DNA of 64,000 nucleotides from Verrucomicrobiaceae bacterium (GCA_027487435.1 JAIYDP010000024.1:17578-81577), one strand, 5' to 3'. Positions 47,895 to 58,092 are shown, counted from the first letter of the stretch. The notes: generated by a model from the letters alone, not told the origin. Made by a program: numbers and translations.

Positions 47895-47971
47895 AAGTGG
47901 GTCTGGGATGAAGTAAAAAATGGGGGGAGTCCCTGCCATGCATGAGCATGGCAGAGGTGATTTGCGGATGT

Positions 47972-48634
47972 TTAGCGACGGCGGCGGCGCAACAGAGCCA
48001 AGCTGCCGAGGGCACCAAGGATACCAGTTGAGGGTTCTGGAACGGTGCTCAAGAACAGATTGTAGGTCTGGCCTCCCGGGACAGTACGGGAATCGGAGCC
48101 ATTGCCGACGGCGAGTGTGTAGATACCGGGTTCGATCTGAAACGTGGAGCTCAGAGATGCACCAGAGGCATTGAAGTCATGCGTCACATAGCCGAGGCCA
48201 GGGGTGCCGCCGGGGCCATTTTTGTCCCATGGGCCATTGAGCGTGGCGATCTGATTGCCGTTATTGGAATAGGTATGTGCTTGTCCGGGCAGATCTTCGA
48301 TGGATTCCCCAGAATAGAGGACGAAGCCGGGACGAGCGGAGGCGTTGAGTGAATCGAGCATGACGGTCATTACCGTGGAGCTGGTGATTTCGAGGAGAAA
48401 CCAAGAAGAAGTGTGCCCCCAGCCACGATTTTGATTTTTTGCGGGATCGAGATCAACGAAACTCCAGCCGCCGACAGATGTGGAGGTGAGCCAAGAGTCA
48501 GTCACAGAGAAGCCGACTTTCGCTTCGTAAGGGAAGGCGACAGTGTCAGAGCCGGGATTTTCGTAGGGTGCGACAACAGTGGCGGCGGATGCCATTTGGC
48601 ATGTAACGATGGTAGTGAGAATGAAATGTTTCAT
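47972..48634 (-). CDS. PEP-CTERM sorting-domain protein
   Basis: A 220-residue exported protein: signal peptide MKHFILTTIVTCQMASA, a beta-sandwich domain (SSWFLLEITSSTVMTVML, YTLAVGNGSDSR), and a classic C-terminal sorting tripartite signal: VPEPS, a hydrophobic helix (GILGALGSLALL) and RRRRR. Such proteins are processed by an exosortase (EpsH/XrtA type) and attached to or released from the surface; no exosortase gene is in the window. First gene of a probable operon with the haem propeller and the His-rich barrel. Confidence 0.87.
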   Translation of the reverse strand: MKHFILTTIVTCQMASAATVVAPYENPGSDTVAFPYEAKVGFSVTDSWLTSTSVGGWSFVDLDPAKNQNRGWGHTSSWFLLEITSSTVMTVMLDSLNASARPGFVLYSGESIEDLPGQAHTYSNNGNQIATLNGPWDKNGPGGTPGLGYVTHDFNASGASLSSTFQIEPGIYTLAVGNGSDSRTVPGGQTYNLFLSTVPEPSTGILGALGSLALLRRRRR

Positions 48635-48917
48635 AATGTTTTTGATAAATATGTTAGAGATTTGTTAGATGAATGAGTGATGGACTACTTTGCGTAGGCG
48701 AGCGACAAACTCGTGCGCGGGACAAGTCCACGGTTGCCCCATGTTTGAGTGAAACTGGCAGATGCGGGTATGAATCCGTTTAACCATGAGACGTAGTGTC
48801 ATCAAGCTAGCCAGTGGAGCGATGTTGATGTAGAACCACCTAGCCAAGGCTACCGCAAGCTATGGGTAGCATAGGAAAAAACATTTCCCCAAAATGAGGT
48901 GAAACGTGAAGCAGGTT

Positions 48918-49328
48918 CTATACAGAGTAACCGTGCAATGCTCTCGGTGGAGGAGCGTCCGGAATGCTGTGCCATTGCGGAATGAGGCTAGCCAGCGCCC
49001 AGTTGGCAGGTAGGCTAGAAAGTGGGACATCGCGCCGAAGAAAGTCAGCGGATGACTGGGGGAGTAGATCTTTAAGACTCAGTCCATCGAGGCGAATGGG
49101 AGCACGTGGGTCTTGTTTTTTTTCCGATTCGCGACCCTTTGCAATGGACTTACAAAGTTCGCATGGGTGCTCGCCATCGAAGGTCTTGATGATGCCTTGG
49201 CGCAGGCCATCCGCTTGAGAATATTCGATGAGCATCTTTGTCCACGCCACAGCTTGCAAGATGCCCCATTGACCACCGCTGAGATGGAGAATGGCACCGA
49301 GAACAAGAATGATGCGGAAAACGCGCAC
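48918..49328 (-). CDS. Small exported protein with HPCELC motif
   Basis: A 136-residue protein with a GTG start (49328); no ATG is available in a suitable place. The N-terminus is hydrophobic (FRIILVLGAILHLSGG), a signal anchor or signal peptide. A HPCELCKSI segment (residues 54-62) is reminiscent of the small Cys-motif proteins of the DUF2946-like, copper-related type, though the match is weak. The C-terminus is Pro/Ser/Leu-rich. No operon partner. Metal binding is possible but unproven. Confidence 0.55.
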   Translation of the reverse strand: MRVFRIILVLGAILHLSGGQWGILQAVAWTKMLIEYSQADGLRQGIIKTFDGEHPCELCKSIAKGRESEKKQDPRAPIRLDGLSLKDLLPQSSADFLRRDVPLSSLPANWALASLIPQWHSIPDAPPPRALHGYSV

Positions 49329-49428
49329 GGGGAAGACGTAGATGTGTGTGATGAGTTGTCAAGCCTTCACTACGCAAAACATTCGAACGAAATGGATGGC
49401 TTTGGTTCGCGCTGTGGCTAACCAACCA

Positions 49429-50754
49429 TCAGTCTGCGTTCGCTTCGGCTCCATCTTCCTCAAGGGAAATCTTTCGAATCATCACCTTATCGATGCGCTG
49501 GCGATCCATGTCGATCACCTCAAAGGAAAAACATCCTTCAACAAATCTCTCACCCTCGGCTGGCAAGCGATCTAAGCGATGCACAATGTAACCCGCCAGT
49601 GTTTGAAAGGGCTCGTGCTCCTTTTCAACGACTTCTTCTAGCTCGGGGAGTTGTTCGATGACATCGTCGATTTCCATCAGACCGTCCACGATCCACGTAT
49701 CATTTCCCGTTTTACGAAAATTTGTAGAGCCCCGCTCGAAGCTAGATGGCCTGAGGTCGCCGACAATTTCCTCCACCAAGTCCTCTAACGTGATCAAGCC
49801 ACGAATGGTGCCAAACTCATCTGCCACTAACGCAGCGCCAAGCGGCGAAGCTCGTAAGGTCTCTAACAAACTCAAAGCGGGTTGATTTTCCGAAACAAAG
49901 ATCGGCGCCGTGAGCATTTCCGTCAGTGGCCGATTCGTTCCACTCGCGGCATTGGCGAACAGATCGCGCAGCGACACCAGGCCACAAATTTCATCACGTG
50001 ATCCTTCATGCACAGGAAATACCGTTTGACGACTCGCTGCAACACGCGGCCAAAACTGAGCGGTTGATTCATCTAGTTTGAGAAAAACAACCTTCGGCTT
50101 AGGTTTCATGATTTCCTCCGCCAGCACCATGCGCAGATCGAAGACTCCTTCGACCATGTCCGATTCATTTTCATCGACTGTTCCCGTGATGATGCCCTCA
50201 CGGACAATGACTTGCACCTCCTCGCGCGTTGGCCCCGACGGTGTCATGCCAGTGCCGCCAAACAAACGCATCAAAACTTGCGTGCTGATTTCCAAAAGTT
50301 TCACCACAGGACTCGCCACCTTCGCCAGCAATGCCATCGGCGGAGCCATGGCCACAGCGATAGCCTCAGAGTGGCGCAAGGCGATGCCCTTTGGTGCCAA
50401 CTCGCCGATGACCAAGGACAAATAGGTGATCACCGTCACGACGATGCCAAAAGCAATCTTAGCGGCGTAAGGAGCCAAGAGCGGAACGTGGCTGATCCAT
50501 GGCTCAATGTATCCGGACAGTGCCGCACCGCCAAAAGCACCAGACAAAACGCCGACCAAGGTGATACCGATTTGCACCGAACTTAAAAAGCGCTCGGGAT
50601 TTTCCAAGAGCTTCAACGCCTGCGCCGCGCCCTTGTTTCCTTCCGCTGCGAGTTGCTTGAGCCGGCCTTTTCGCACAGAAACGAGCGCGATTTCCGTCAT
50701 GGCAAAAACGCCGTTACAGACCAAAAGGAGGAGAATGAGAATGATTTCGTACAT
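49429..50754 (-). CDS. CNNM/CorC-type (HlyC/CorC) transporter
   Basis: A 441-residue membrane protein from the ATG at 50754 (MYEIILILLLLVCNGVFAMTE). The DUF21/CNNM transmembrane domain (first 190 residues, four helices) includes SSVQIGITLVGVLSG and GELAPKGIALRHSE. Two CBS domains follow (VFPVHEGSRDEICGLVSLRD; ADEFGTIRGLITLEDLVEEIVGD), then a CorC_HlyC transporter-associated domain (IVDGLMEIDDVIE to the end). This family is linked to Mg2+/Co2+ export or homeostasis. It is divergent from asnS. Confidence 0.9.
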   Translation of the reverse strand: MYEIILILLLLVCNGVFAMTEIALVSVRKGRLKQLAAEGNKGAAQALKLLENPERFLSSVQIGITLVGVLSGAFGGAALSGYIEPWISHVPLLAPYAAKIAFGIVVTVITYLSLVIGELAPKGIALRHSEAIAVAMAPPMALLAKVASPVVKLLEISTQVLMRLFGGTGMTPSGPTREEVQVIVREGIITGTVDENESDMVEGVFDLRMVLAEEIMKPKPKVVFLKLDESTAQFWPRVAASRQTVFPVHEGSRDEICGLVSLRDLFANAASGTNRPLTEMLTAPIFVSENQPALSLLETLRASPLGAALVADEFGTIRGLITLEDLVEEIVGDLRPSSFERGSTNFRKTGNDTWIVDGLMEIDDVIEQLPELEEVVEKEHEPFQTLAGYIVHRLDRLPAEGERFVEGCFSFEVIDMDRQRIDKVMIRKISLEEDGAEANAD

Positions 50755-50950
50755 GATGAAGCTCGCTTGTATCAATAGCAGAATGCCCGCACCTTTCCTA
50801 AGCCATTTCTCACAAAGATGCAATCACCAGAAATGCGCAAGCCGTTCATGCGAAGCGGGAGGAGTGTGGGGGAAGAAAAACGATTGCCTTTCTGCGGGGA
50901 AAAATGCTGCCCTGCGTTGACAGTGCGCGGTTGCGAAGTTACAAGCGGGC

Positions 50951-52312
50951 ATGCGAAGTTTGATCAAGCGCGTAGTGGCTAGCGAAGTGCCAATGGAAGA
51001 AGTGACCATAGCCGGTTGGGTGCGCACGCGCCGCGACTCGAAGACATTTTCTTTCCTAGAAATCAACGACGGCACCTGCCTCGCCAATCTTCAAGTCGTA
51101 GCCGATGCCAGCATCTCAGGCTACGAAGACATCGAACGCATGCTCACGGGTGCCTCGGTGGAAGTCCGTGGCAAGCTGATTGCTTCGCCAGCACAAGGAC
51201 AAAAATGGGAACTGCAAGCCACGCAGCTTCGGCTCATCGGCGAGGTGCCTCACGATTATCCCTTGCAGAAAAAGGGTCATAGCTTGGAGTTTCTGCGCAG
51301 CATTTCTCACCTACGTCCGCGCACCAATCTTCATGGCGCGGTGTTCCGTATGCGCAGCCGCATGGCCTATTGGGTGCATCAATTTTTCCAAGAACGCGAT
51401 TTCACTTACGTCCACACGCCCATCATCACGGCGAGCGATTGCGAAGGCGCGGGGGAAATGTTTCGCGTCACGACCTTGCCGGACGATAAGGTATCGCGCG
51501 ATGCAGAAGACTTCTTCGGCAAGCGATCCTACCTCACCGTGAGCGGTCAACTGGAAGGCGAGACCTTTGCCTCGGCGCTCTCAAACATCTACACCTTTGG
51601 TCCGACATTTCGGGCAGAAAACTCCAACACCTCACGGCATGCCGCCGAGTTTTGGATGATCGAGCCCGAAGTGGCGTTCTGTGACTTAGCTGGCGACATG
51701 GATCTTGCCGAAGCGTTGGTGACCTATCTGGTGCAACAGACGCTCGACCACAACGAGGGCGATCTAACAATTTTCGAAAAATTCGTCGATAAAGAATTGC
51801 GCCAACGCTTGGAGTTTGTGGCGAGTCGTCCCTTCGAGCGTGTCACGTACACTGAGGCAGTCCAATTGCTCAAGAAGAGCGGGAAAACATTCCAATACCC
51901 CGTGGAATACGGCCTCAATTTGCAAAGCGAACACGAGCGCTGGTTGACGGAAGAGTATTTCAAAAAGCCCACCACAGTTTTCAACTACCCGAAAGAAATC
52001 AAGCCGTTTTACATGCGTCTGAATCACGACGATGCGACCGTCACGGCGATGGACGTGCTGGTGCCAGGGATTGGCGAGATCGTCGGTGGTAGCCAGCGGG
52101 AGGAGCGTTTGGATGTGTTGTTAGAGAATATGAAACGTCACAACCTCAGTGCCGAAGATTACTGGTGGTATGTGGATTTGCGACGTTACGGCAGCGTGCC
52201 GCATGCGGGCTTTGGGCTAGGATTCGAACGAATGCTGATGTTTGCCACGGGCATGAACAACATCCGCGATGTCATTCCTTTTGCTCGCACGCCTGGCAGT
52301 TGTGAGTTTTGA
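50951..52312 (+). CDS. asnS: Asparagine-tRNA ligase
   Basis: A 453-residue class IIb aminoacyl-tRNA synthetase. N-terminal OB-fold anticodon-binding domain (VTIAGWVRTRRDSKTFSFLE, about residues 18-100) then the catalytic domain: motif 1 region around MRSRMAYWVHQFF, motif 2 FRAENSNTSRHAAEFWMIEPE cited by FRAENS and HAAEFWMIEPE, and motif 3 GLGFERML near the end. HAAEF with AENS distinguishes AsnRS from AspRS. Charges tRNA-Asn in the cytoplasm. Confidence 0.95.
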   Translation: MRSLIKRVVASEVPMEEVTIAGWVRTRRDSKTFSFLEINDGTCLANLQVVADASISGYEDIERMLTGASVEVRGKLIASPAQGQKWELQATQLRLIGEVPHDYPLQKKGHSLEFLRSISHLRPRTNLHGAVFRMRSRMAYWVHQFFQERDFTYVHTPIITASDCEGAGEMFRVTTLPDDKVSRDAEDFFGKRSYLTVSGQLEGETFASALSNIYTFGPTFRAENSNTSRHAAEFWMIEPEVAFCDLAGDMDLAEALVTYLVQQTLDHNEGDLTIFEKFVDKELRQRLEFVASRPFERVTYTEAVQLLKKSGKTFQYPVEYGLNLQSEHERWLTEEYFKKPTTVFNYPKEIKPFYMRLNHDDATVTAMDVLVPGIGEIVGGSQREERLDVLLENMKRHNLSAEDYWWYVDLRRYGSVPHAGFGLGFERMLMFATGMNNIRDVIPFARTPGSCEF

Positions 52313-52317
52313 GAAGA

Positions 52318-52986
52318 TTACTTTTCGACCATTCTCGGTTTGCTCCATGCATCGCGCCAAGCGAAAGCCATGGCAAAGCAGAGCGGGCCTAACAATTCAA
52401 AACCTTCTTCATAAGCTTGTATATAGCGTCCCCATGAATCAGAAACGGTGATTTGAAAAAGTTGTTGAAGTAGCGCCACACTGCGATCGAGTGCTTTCCC
52501 CACGAAAAATAAAGATACGCCGACAAAAGCGAAATAGACGCGAGCGTTGCGCCAATCCGCCGACGAACGAAAGCAGCGAATGCAGAAATAGAGAGCGTAG
52601 CAAACAAGGCTGATGAATAAGATTACAACAAAAGCGGCGATCATTTTTTCCGCGAGAGGAGCTGCCGAGTTCGTGTAATATCGAACTTTTAAAATTCCAT
52701 CGGTCGTAAATTTTTTATGCCAATCGGCTTCACGTGCCGCGCAGAGCACAAACAACATTGCTATCGCCCCGTGGTGCCATCGTTGCGATTTGCTGGATAT
52801 CATCGCAGCTATAGCAGCGAGTAACCAGATGACGATCGAGTTTTGCTCGAAAAAACCCGACTCCATAAATAGTGGCTGAAACGTGTCATCACTGAGAAAT
52901 GTTGCCAAGATGGTCAACATCGCGCCGTAGCTCAGGAAGATGGAAAGAACGAGGAAGAAGGGCCGAGTGATTATGGCTTTACGCAT
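52318..52986 (-). CDS. Multi-pass membrane protein of unknown function
   Basis: A 222-residue protein with about six hydrophobic segments (for example PFFLVLSIFLSYGAMLTIL, SIVIWLLAAIAAMI, IAAFVVILFISLVCYALYF). Conserved-looking polar positions occur between them (CAAREADWHKKFTTDG, YIQAYEEGFELLGPL). No family recognised; the EADWHKKF segment in a membrane protein is shared by some uncharacterised inner-membrane proteins. Its stop is 5 bp from the asnS stop, convergent. Confidence 0.68.
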   Translation of the reverse strand: MRKAIITRPFFLVLSIFLSYGAMLTILATFLSDDTFQPLFMESGFFEQNSIVIWLLAAIAAMISSKSQRWHHGAIAMLFVLCAAREADWHKKFTTDGILKVRYYTNSAAPLAEKMIAAFVVILFISLVCYALYFCIRCFRSSADWRNARVYFAFVGVSLFFVGKALDRSVALLQQLFQITVSDSWGRYIQAYEEGFELLGPLCFAMAFAWRDAWSKPRMVEK

Positions 52987-53141
52987 TCGCTTGATGATAA
53001 GAAGAGGATCTTACAACATGCAATCACGGATTATTGCAGTAATACGATTTTTTTTGCTAGCGACAGTTTTATCGACTCACAGTTCACAAACAGGTTTGTC
53101 TCGCCGCTTGACCTGCAAGGGAGTCTATGTAGAATTCCTCC

Positions 53142-54197
53142 ATGAACAAGAACATGAGTCGCTATTTCCATTTTTGTTGTTCATGTTTGCTGCTGGGACA
53201 AGTCTTGGCAAAAGGTGATGATCAAGTTCCTGATTGGCGCTTGGAACTATTGACGGAAGTTTCTCTTACATCTGATACGCCTTCGTTGGAAAAAATCGTG
53301 AAGTCTTTTGCGTTTTCTCAAGAAGATTTCACGGGTGCTGTGGCTCTCCTTGGCGATCCGAAACTTTCTGTTCGCCGGCAAGCCCAAGAAGCCATCCTGC
53401 GCATGGGCCCTGCTTCATTGCCGCACATCAAGGAAGCGAGTCGAAATGCCGATGCAGAAACTCAAATGCGTTTGTCGGAAATTGCTACATCGTTCGATAA
53501 TGAAGAGCGCTGTCACGGGCGCAGCTTACTTTTTGAGGCTGTCACCGGACTGCTCTACGAGCGAGCGAATCCTGGAAAAGAGCACGCATCACGTAGGGTG
53601 TATCGCGAGATCTTTTCGCAGGCGACGGAATCCCTCGCGAAGGGCTATCGTGGCATGAAGATGGATGCTTCCTTCAAGACCGAAGGTGTGGTAAAGGATG
53701 GCATGTTGCGTTTTCGCAGTGCGAATGGTAACATCGATACCGATCATCGTTTGTTATTAACTGCGAAGAGTTGCACGGGCAAGGCAGAGTTTCCCGAAGT
53801 CTTGCGCTTCCAAGTCAAGATCGGCGGCGAGGGCGAACGCGAGGGATCGTATCACGTGGGTGTGTCGTTAGGCAAAGTTCGCGCTTTGTACCATCCAGGT
53901 TACGCGGGTGGGGGATTTCGTTTTCAAAATGTTGGCACCGAAAATATGCTCACCACGAATCAATCAATGGGTTTTACGCCTTCCGTCAAACGTTTGCAGA
54001 CAATGAGATGTCGTGTGGAGAAACAGGATGACGGCAAGGTGAAATGGGATGTGTGGATCACTGATGGCGACAAAACGTTTCAAAAAAGCCACGTTTTTTC
54101 CGCACAGGAGATCGGGTCATTCGATGTTCTGGGTCTCGATCGCAGCGGATTTCCAGGAGGCGCCGCGATGTTTGATGACCTGTTGGTGGAGTGGTGA
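53142..54197 (+). CDS. Secreted protein with HEAT-like and lamin-G-like regions
   Basis: A 351-residue protein; ATG at 53142, with a second ATG four codons on. The N-terminus is a signal peptide (HFCCSCLLLGQVLA; the Cys pair could also be a lipobox variant). A HEAT-like helical region follows (GAVALLGDPKLSVRRQAQEA, MGPASLPHIKEAS, about residues 50-115). The C-terminal half is beta-rich and resembles concanavalin/DUF1080-like sandwiches (FRFQNVGTENML, FPGGAAMFDDLLVEW). No family name assigned. Its stop lies 4 bp from the polA stop, convergent. Confidence 0.62.
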   Translation: MNKNMSRYFHFCCSCLLLGQVLAKGDDQVPDWRLELLTEVSLTSDTPSLEKIVKSFAFSQEDFTGAVALLGDPKLSVRRQAQEAILRMGPASLPHIKEASRNADAETQMRLSEIATSFDNEERCHGRSLLFEAVTGLLYERANPGKEHASRRVYREIFSQATESLAKGYRGMKMDASFKTEGVVKDGMLRFRSANGNIDTDHRLLLTAKSCTGKAEFPEVLRFQVKIGGEGEREGSYHVGVSLGKVRALYHPGYAGGGFRFQNVGTENMLTTNQSMGFTPSVKRLQTMRCRVEKQDDGKVKWDVWITDGDKTFQKSHVFSAQEIGSFDVLGLDRSGFPGGAAMFDDLLVEW

Positions 54198-54201
54198 AAG
54201 A

Positions 54202-57063
54202 TCAATGAGCGGCGAGCCAGTTTACCCCGGTACCAGACTCGACGACAATGGGCACATCATGTGGCAATGGCAGTGCCGTTTGCATGGCGTGGAGGATTTT
54301 TTGCAGAACCTCTTCTTGCTCCTCGGGAACCAGATCGAAGACCAGTTCGTCGTGCACTTGGAGCAGCATGCGCGTTTGATACGAGGATTGTAGAATCTCG
54401 TCGATGCGGATCATCGCGAGCTTGATCATGTCGGCAGCGGTGCCTTGGATGGGAGTGTTGATGGCGGCGCGTTCGGCGTTGCCACGAATGTTTTGATTCG
54501 AGCTATGAATGTCGGGCAAGTGGCGGCGGCGTCCGCTGAGCGTCTCGATGAAGCCTTGCTCGCGGGTGCGAGTCACGATGGTTTCCATGTAGGATTTCAC
54601 TCCGGGGTATTGAGCGAAGTAGTTTTCGATCAAGGTGCTCGCTTCCGTGCGTGAGATGGAAAGTCGTTGGGCGAGACCGAAGGCAGAAATGCCGTAAATG
54701 ATCCCGAAGTTGACCATTTTTGCACGAGAACGCATCTCGCGGGTGACGGATGTTTCGTCGATCTGATAGACCTTCGCCGCAGTGGCGGTGTGGACATCGA
54801 TGTTGCGGCGGAAGGCATCGATCATGCCAGGATCGCCGGAGAGCGCGGCCATGATGCGAAGTTCGATTTGTGAGTAGTCGCAACTCAAGAGTAGGCAATC
54901 TTTGGCAGGGATGAAAGCTTTGCGGATGCGGCGGCCATCTTCCGAACGAATGGGGATGTTTTGGATGTTCGGGTCAGTGGAGGCCAGCCGCCCTGTGGCT
55001 GCGACGAGTTGGTGGAAGGTAGTGTGAATGCGGCCCGTGCTGGCGCGGATGTGCGAAGGTAGTGCATCCACGTAGGTGGATTTCAGCTTGCTGGCTTCTC
55101 GGTAGCTGAGGATGTCATCGATGATAGGATGCACGCCTTGTAGGGTGGTGAGTGTCGCTTCATCGGTCTTGAATTGCCCGCTGGTGGTTTTTTTTGCCTT
55201 GGCGGCGAGCTGCAGTTTGTTGAAGAGGATGTCGCCGAGTTGTTTGGGCGAGTTCAGATTGAAATGAGAGCCGGCGTGTTGGTGAATGGATTGCGCCATG
55301 GCATCGATACGCCGTTGTAGCTCTTGGCCGATTTCCGTTAGGGCGCTGGTATCAATGGCGATGCCTTGCTGTTCCATGCGCACGAGCACGGGAATGAGTG
55401 GGGATTCGATGGTCTCGAAGATCGTGGTTTGTTGCTCCGCGGCAAGTTGTTTTTCTAACAGATCGGCGAGTTGCCATGTGACATCGGCATCTTCCGCTGC
55501 GTATTCACCTAGCACTGCAAGCGGGATGTGTTCCACGCTAAGCGCGGCTTTGTTTTTGGATGCGGTGCTGGCAGCAAAGGCAAAAAGATCATCCGCAGGA
55601 GTCGAGGAAGCCTCTGGGGATGCGATGTCGGCAAACTTGATGGGCGTGTAGTGGAGCAGCGCTTCGGAGAGACGATCCATGCTGTGTCGTTGCTCGGGAT
55701 GAAGCAGCGCGTGCGCCAGCATGGTGTCGCAAAATGGCCCGTTACAGGAAATGCCGTGATGGTGGAGAATGGCGAGATCGTATTTGAGGTTGTGGCCGAC
55801 TTTTTTTGCCTTGCCATGGAAAATGTCTTGGAGAGCTTGCTGCCATTCGGTCGATAGCCCCTCGCGTGGCACGCTGAGATACCATGCTTCGTGTGCGTGC
55901 CAAGAAAAGGAAATACCTAACAATTTTGCCGTGGAAACATCCAGCGAAGTGGTTTCGGTATCGAAACAAAAGGCGGATTGCTTAGCGAGTAGCTGAAACA
56001 AATCGCTCGCACGCTCTGGCGAATCGACAATGTGATACTGATGCGCTACGTCGCGAATGGTGCGCAGCGCATGAGCGTGCGGAGCTTCGGTTGGTTCCGT
56101 CGTGGCAGCGGCATGGCTGGGAGGCGATGGTGAAACGCGAGCGGCAAGACGTTTTGCGATGGTGCGAAGTTCAAATTCTTGGAACAGTTCCAAGGCGGCA
56201 GAAACATCATGCGGGATCAATGCCAGATCATCCCATGCGACATCGAGCGGTGCATCTGTGATGATGGTGGCAAGTTTTTTCGAGAGTAGGGCTTGATCGG
56301 CGTTGGCGAGTAACGAATCAGCGATTTTGCCTTTGAGTGATCCCGCATTCGCGATCAAGTTTTCCATGCTGTCCCAATCGGCGATGAGTTTTTTTGCGGT
56401 TTTTTCACCCACTCCAGGCACGCCGGGGATGTTATCTGAGGCATCGCCCCAGAGGCCAAGGATGTCGATGACTTGGGCGGGGCGTTGGATTTCCCATTGG
56501 GCGAGCACGGCAGGAAGGTCGAGAATTTCATGATCGCTGCCCTTGCGTCCAGGTCGCCAGATGGAAGTGGTAGTGCTGACAAGTTGGCAGAAGTCCTTAT
56601 CAGGCGTAACCATGTAGGTATGGAAACCGCCATGAGCATCGGCGCGATGCGCCAAGGTACCAATCAAGTCATCCGCCTCGAAACCATCGATTTCCAAGAT
56701 CGGGATGAACATCGCTTGGCAGAGACGTTTGACCTGAGGAATGGCTGCGAGAAGCTCTTCGGGAGCGGCTTGTCGCTGCGCCTTGTAGGCCGGATAAAGA
56801 ATGTGCCGTTCGGTGGGCGCATGAGTGTCAAAGGCTACGCCAAGATGCGTCGGGCGTTCTTGCTCGATGATATTGAGCAGAGTATTGGCAAAGCCGAAAA
56901 GAGCCGAGGTGTTGATGCCTTTGGAATTGCGGATCGGGTTTTGCATGAAAGCAAAATGCGCCCGGTAAATCAGCGCCATGCCATCGAGGAGATACAAGCT
57001 CATCGGCTCGGTGGTTTTCTCCATGGTAAAATCGAGGGGGCTTTCAGGCGCGGATTGTGACAT
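54202..57063 (-). CDS. polA: DNA polymerase I
   Basis: A 953-residue replication/repair polymerase. The 5'-3' exonuclease domain (about 15-320) shows LLDGMALIYRAHFAF, IDGFEADDLIGTLA and WGDASDNIPGVPGVGEKTA. The 3'-5' exonuclease has an intact DxE (FCFDTETTSLD) and later DYAAEDADVTW-like carboxylates, so proofreading is probably active. The polymerase has motif A LLSCDYSQIELRIMAALSGD, motif B RSRAKMVNFGIIYGISAFG and motif C LQVHDELVFD. Length is normal. The first of three Met residues (57063) is used; MEKTTEP and MSLYLLDG are possible internal starts. Confidence 0.95.
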   Translation of the reverse strand: MSQSAPESPLDFTMEKTTEPMSLYLLDGMALIYRAHFAFMQNPIRNSKGINTSALFGFANTLLNIIEQERPTHLGVAFDTHAPTERHILYPAYKAQRQAAPEELLAAIPQVKRLCQAMFIPILEIDGFEADDLIGTLAHRADAHGGFHTYMVTPDKDFCQLVSTTTSIWRPGRKGSDHEILDLPAVLAQWEIQRPAQVIDILGLWGDASDNIPGVPGVGEKTAKKLIADWDSMENLIANAGSLKGKIADSLLANADQALLSKKLATIITDAPLDVAWDDLALIPHDVSAALELFQEFELRTIAKRLAARVSPSPPSHAAATTEPTEAPHAHALRTIRDVAHQYHIVDSPERASDLFQLLAKQSAFCFDTETTSLDVSTAKLLGISFSWHAHEAWYLSVPREGLSTEWQQALQDIFHGKAKKVGHNLKYDLAILHHHGISCNGPFCDTMLAHALLHPEQRHSMDRLSEALLHYTPIKFADIASPEASSTPADDLFAFAASTASKNKAALSVEHIPLAVLGEYAAEDADVTWQLADLLEKQLAAEQQTTIFETIESPLIPVLVRMEQQGIAIDTSALTEIGQELQRRIDAMAQSIHQHAGSHFNLNSPKQLGDILFNKLQLAAKAKKTTSGQFKTDEATLTTLQGVHPIIDDILSYREASKLKSTYVDALPSHIRASTGRIHTTFHQLVAATGRLASTDPNIQNIPIRSEDGRRIRKAFIPAKDCLLLSCDYSQIELRIMAALSGDPGMIDAFRRNIDVHTATAAKVYQIDETSVTREMRSRAKMVNFGIIYGISAFGLAQRLSISRTEASTLIENYFAQYPGVKSYMETIVTRTREQGFIETLSGRRRHLPDIHSSNQNIRGNAERAAINTPIQGTAADMIKLAMIRIDEILQSSYQTRMLLQVHDELVFDLVPEEQEEVLQKILHAMQTALPLPHDVPIVVESGTGVNWLAAH

Positions 57064-57156
57064 AGCAGCTTTGTATGGAATGGACGATTCGCGTCAAGGA
57101 AGAAGCGGAACTTGACCTTGCCAAGAGCCACTTCCTCAGTAAAATCCATGCACGCC

Positions 57157-58092
57157 ATGTCCATCGATCTCGCCGCCGAAATCCAGCGCTTAAAACACGA
57201 GCGCAATGCTGTTATCCTCGCCCACAATTACCAGACCGGTGATATCCAAGACGTGGCCGATTACGTAGGCGACTCACTTGGCCTCGCCTACCACGCCAAG
57301 GAAACCCAAGCCGATGTGATTGTTTTCTGTGGCGTTCACTTCATGGCGGAGACCGCAAAAATCGTCAATCCCAGCAAAACTGTGGTGCTGCCAGACAAGG
57401 ATGCGGGCTGCTCGCTGGAACAATCCTGCCCTGGCCCACAGCTAGAGAAATTTCTCCTCGATCACGCCGAAAAGAATTACTACGTCATCGCCTACATCAA
57501 CTGCTCCGCGCATGTGAAAGCCTTGTGCGATGTAATATGCACCTCTGGCAACGCGGTAAAAATCGTCAACAAAGCTCCTGCTGACCGACCCATTCTCTTT
57601 GTGCCAGATGAAAACCTCGGCGCATGGGTGATGGAGCAGACGGGACGCAAAATGGATTTATGGAAGGGCAATTGCTACGTCCACGTCGAGTTCACTCGCG
57701 AGTCCATCCGCCGAATCAAGGAACAACATCCCGGAGCGCTGGTCGTCGCTCATCCCGAATGCACCCAAGCGGTGCGTTTGCTGGCCGATGAAGTCTGCTC
57801 CACCGAGAAAATGGTCACCTACTGTCGCGAGGCACCGGTGAAGGACATCATCGTCGTGACCGAGAGCGGCATGCTGCATCGCCTCCGCCGCGAATGCCCA
57901 GACAAGAACCTCATCGCCGGACCTACCGATCATTGCGCCTGTGCGGATTGTCGATACATGAAAATGAATACCCTGCAAAAACTCCACGATTGTCTGAAAA
58001 ATCTCAGTCCCACCGTCGAGTTGCCAGAGGACATTCGCGCCCGTGCGGAAATCCCTTTGCTGCGCATGTTAGAACAATCTCGCGAAGCGTAA
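57157..58092 (+). CDS. nadA: Quinolinate synthase
   Basis: A 311-residue 4Fe-4S enzyme that condenses iminoaspartate and dihydroxyacetone phosphate to quinolinate in NAD synthesis. Motifs: VILAHNYQ, VGDSLGLAYHAK, FCGVHFMAETAKI, and the cluster cysteines in INCSAHVK, HPECTQAV and DHCACADCRYM. ATG at 57157 (MSIDLAAEIQRLK) matches the usual family start; ATG 57148 and TTG 57112 are longer options. Divergent from polA. No nadB or nadC is in the window. Confidence 0.94.
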   Translation: MSIDLAAEIQRLKHERNAVILAHNYQTGDIQDVADYVGDSLGLAYHAKETQADVIVFCGVHFMAETAKIVNPSKTVVLPDKDAGCSLEQSCPGPQLEKFLLDHAEKNYYVIAYINCSAHVKALCDVICTSGNAVKIVNKAPADRPILFVPDENLGAWVMEQTGRKMDLWKGNCYVHVEFTRESIRRIKEQHPGALVVAHPECTQAVRLLADEVCSTEKMVTYCREAPVKDIIVVTESGMLHRLRRECPDKNLIAGPTDHCACADCRYMKMNTLQKLHDCLKNLSPTVELPEDIRARAEIPLLRMLEQSREA

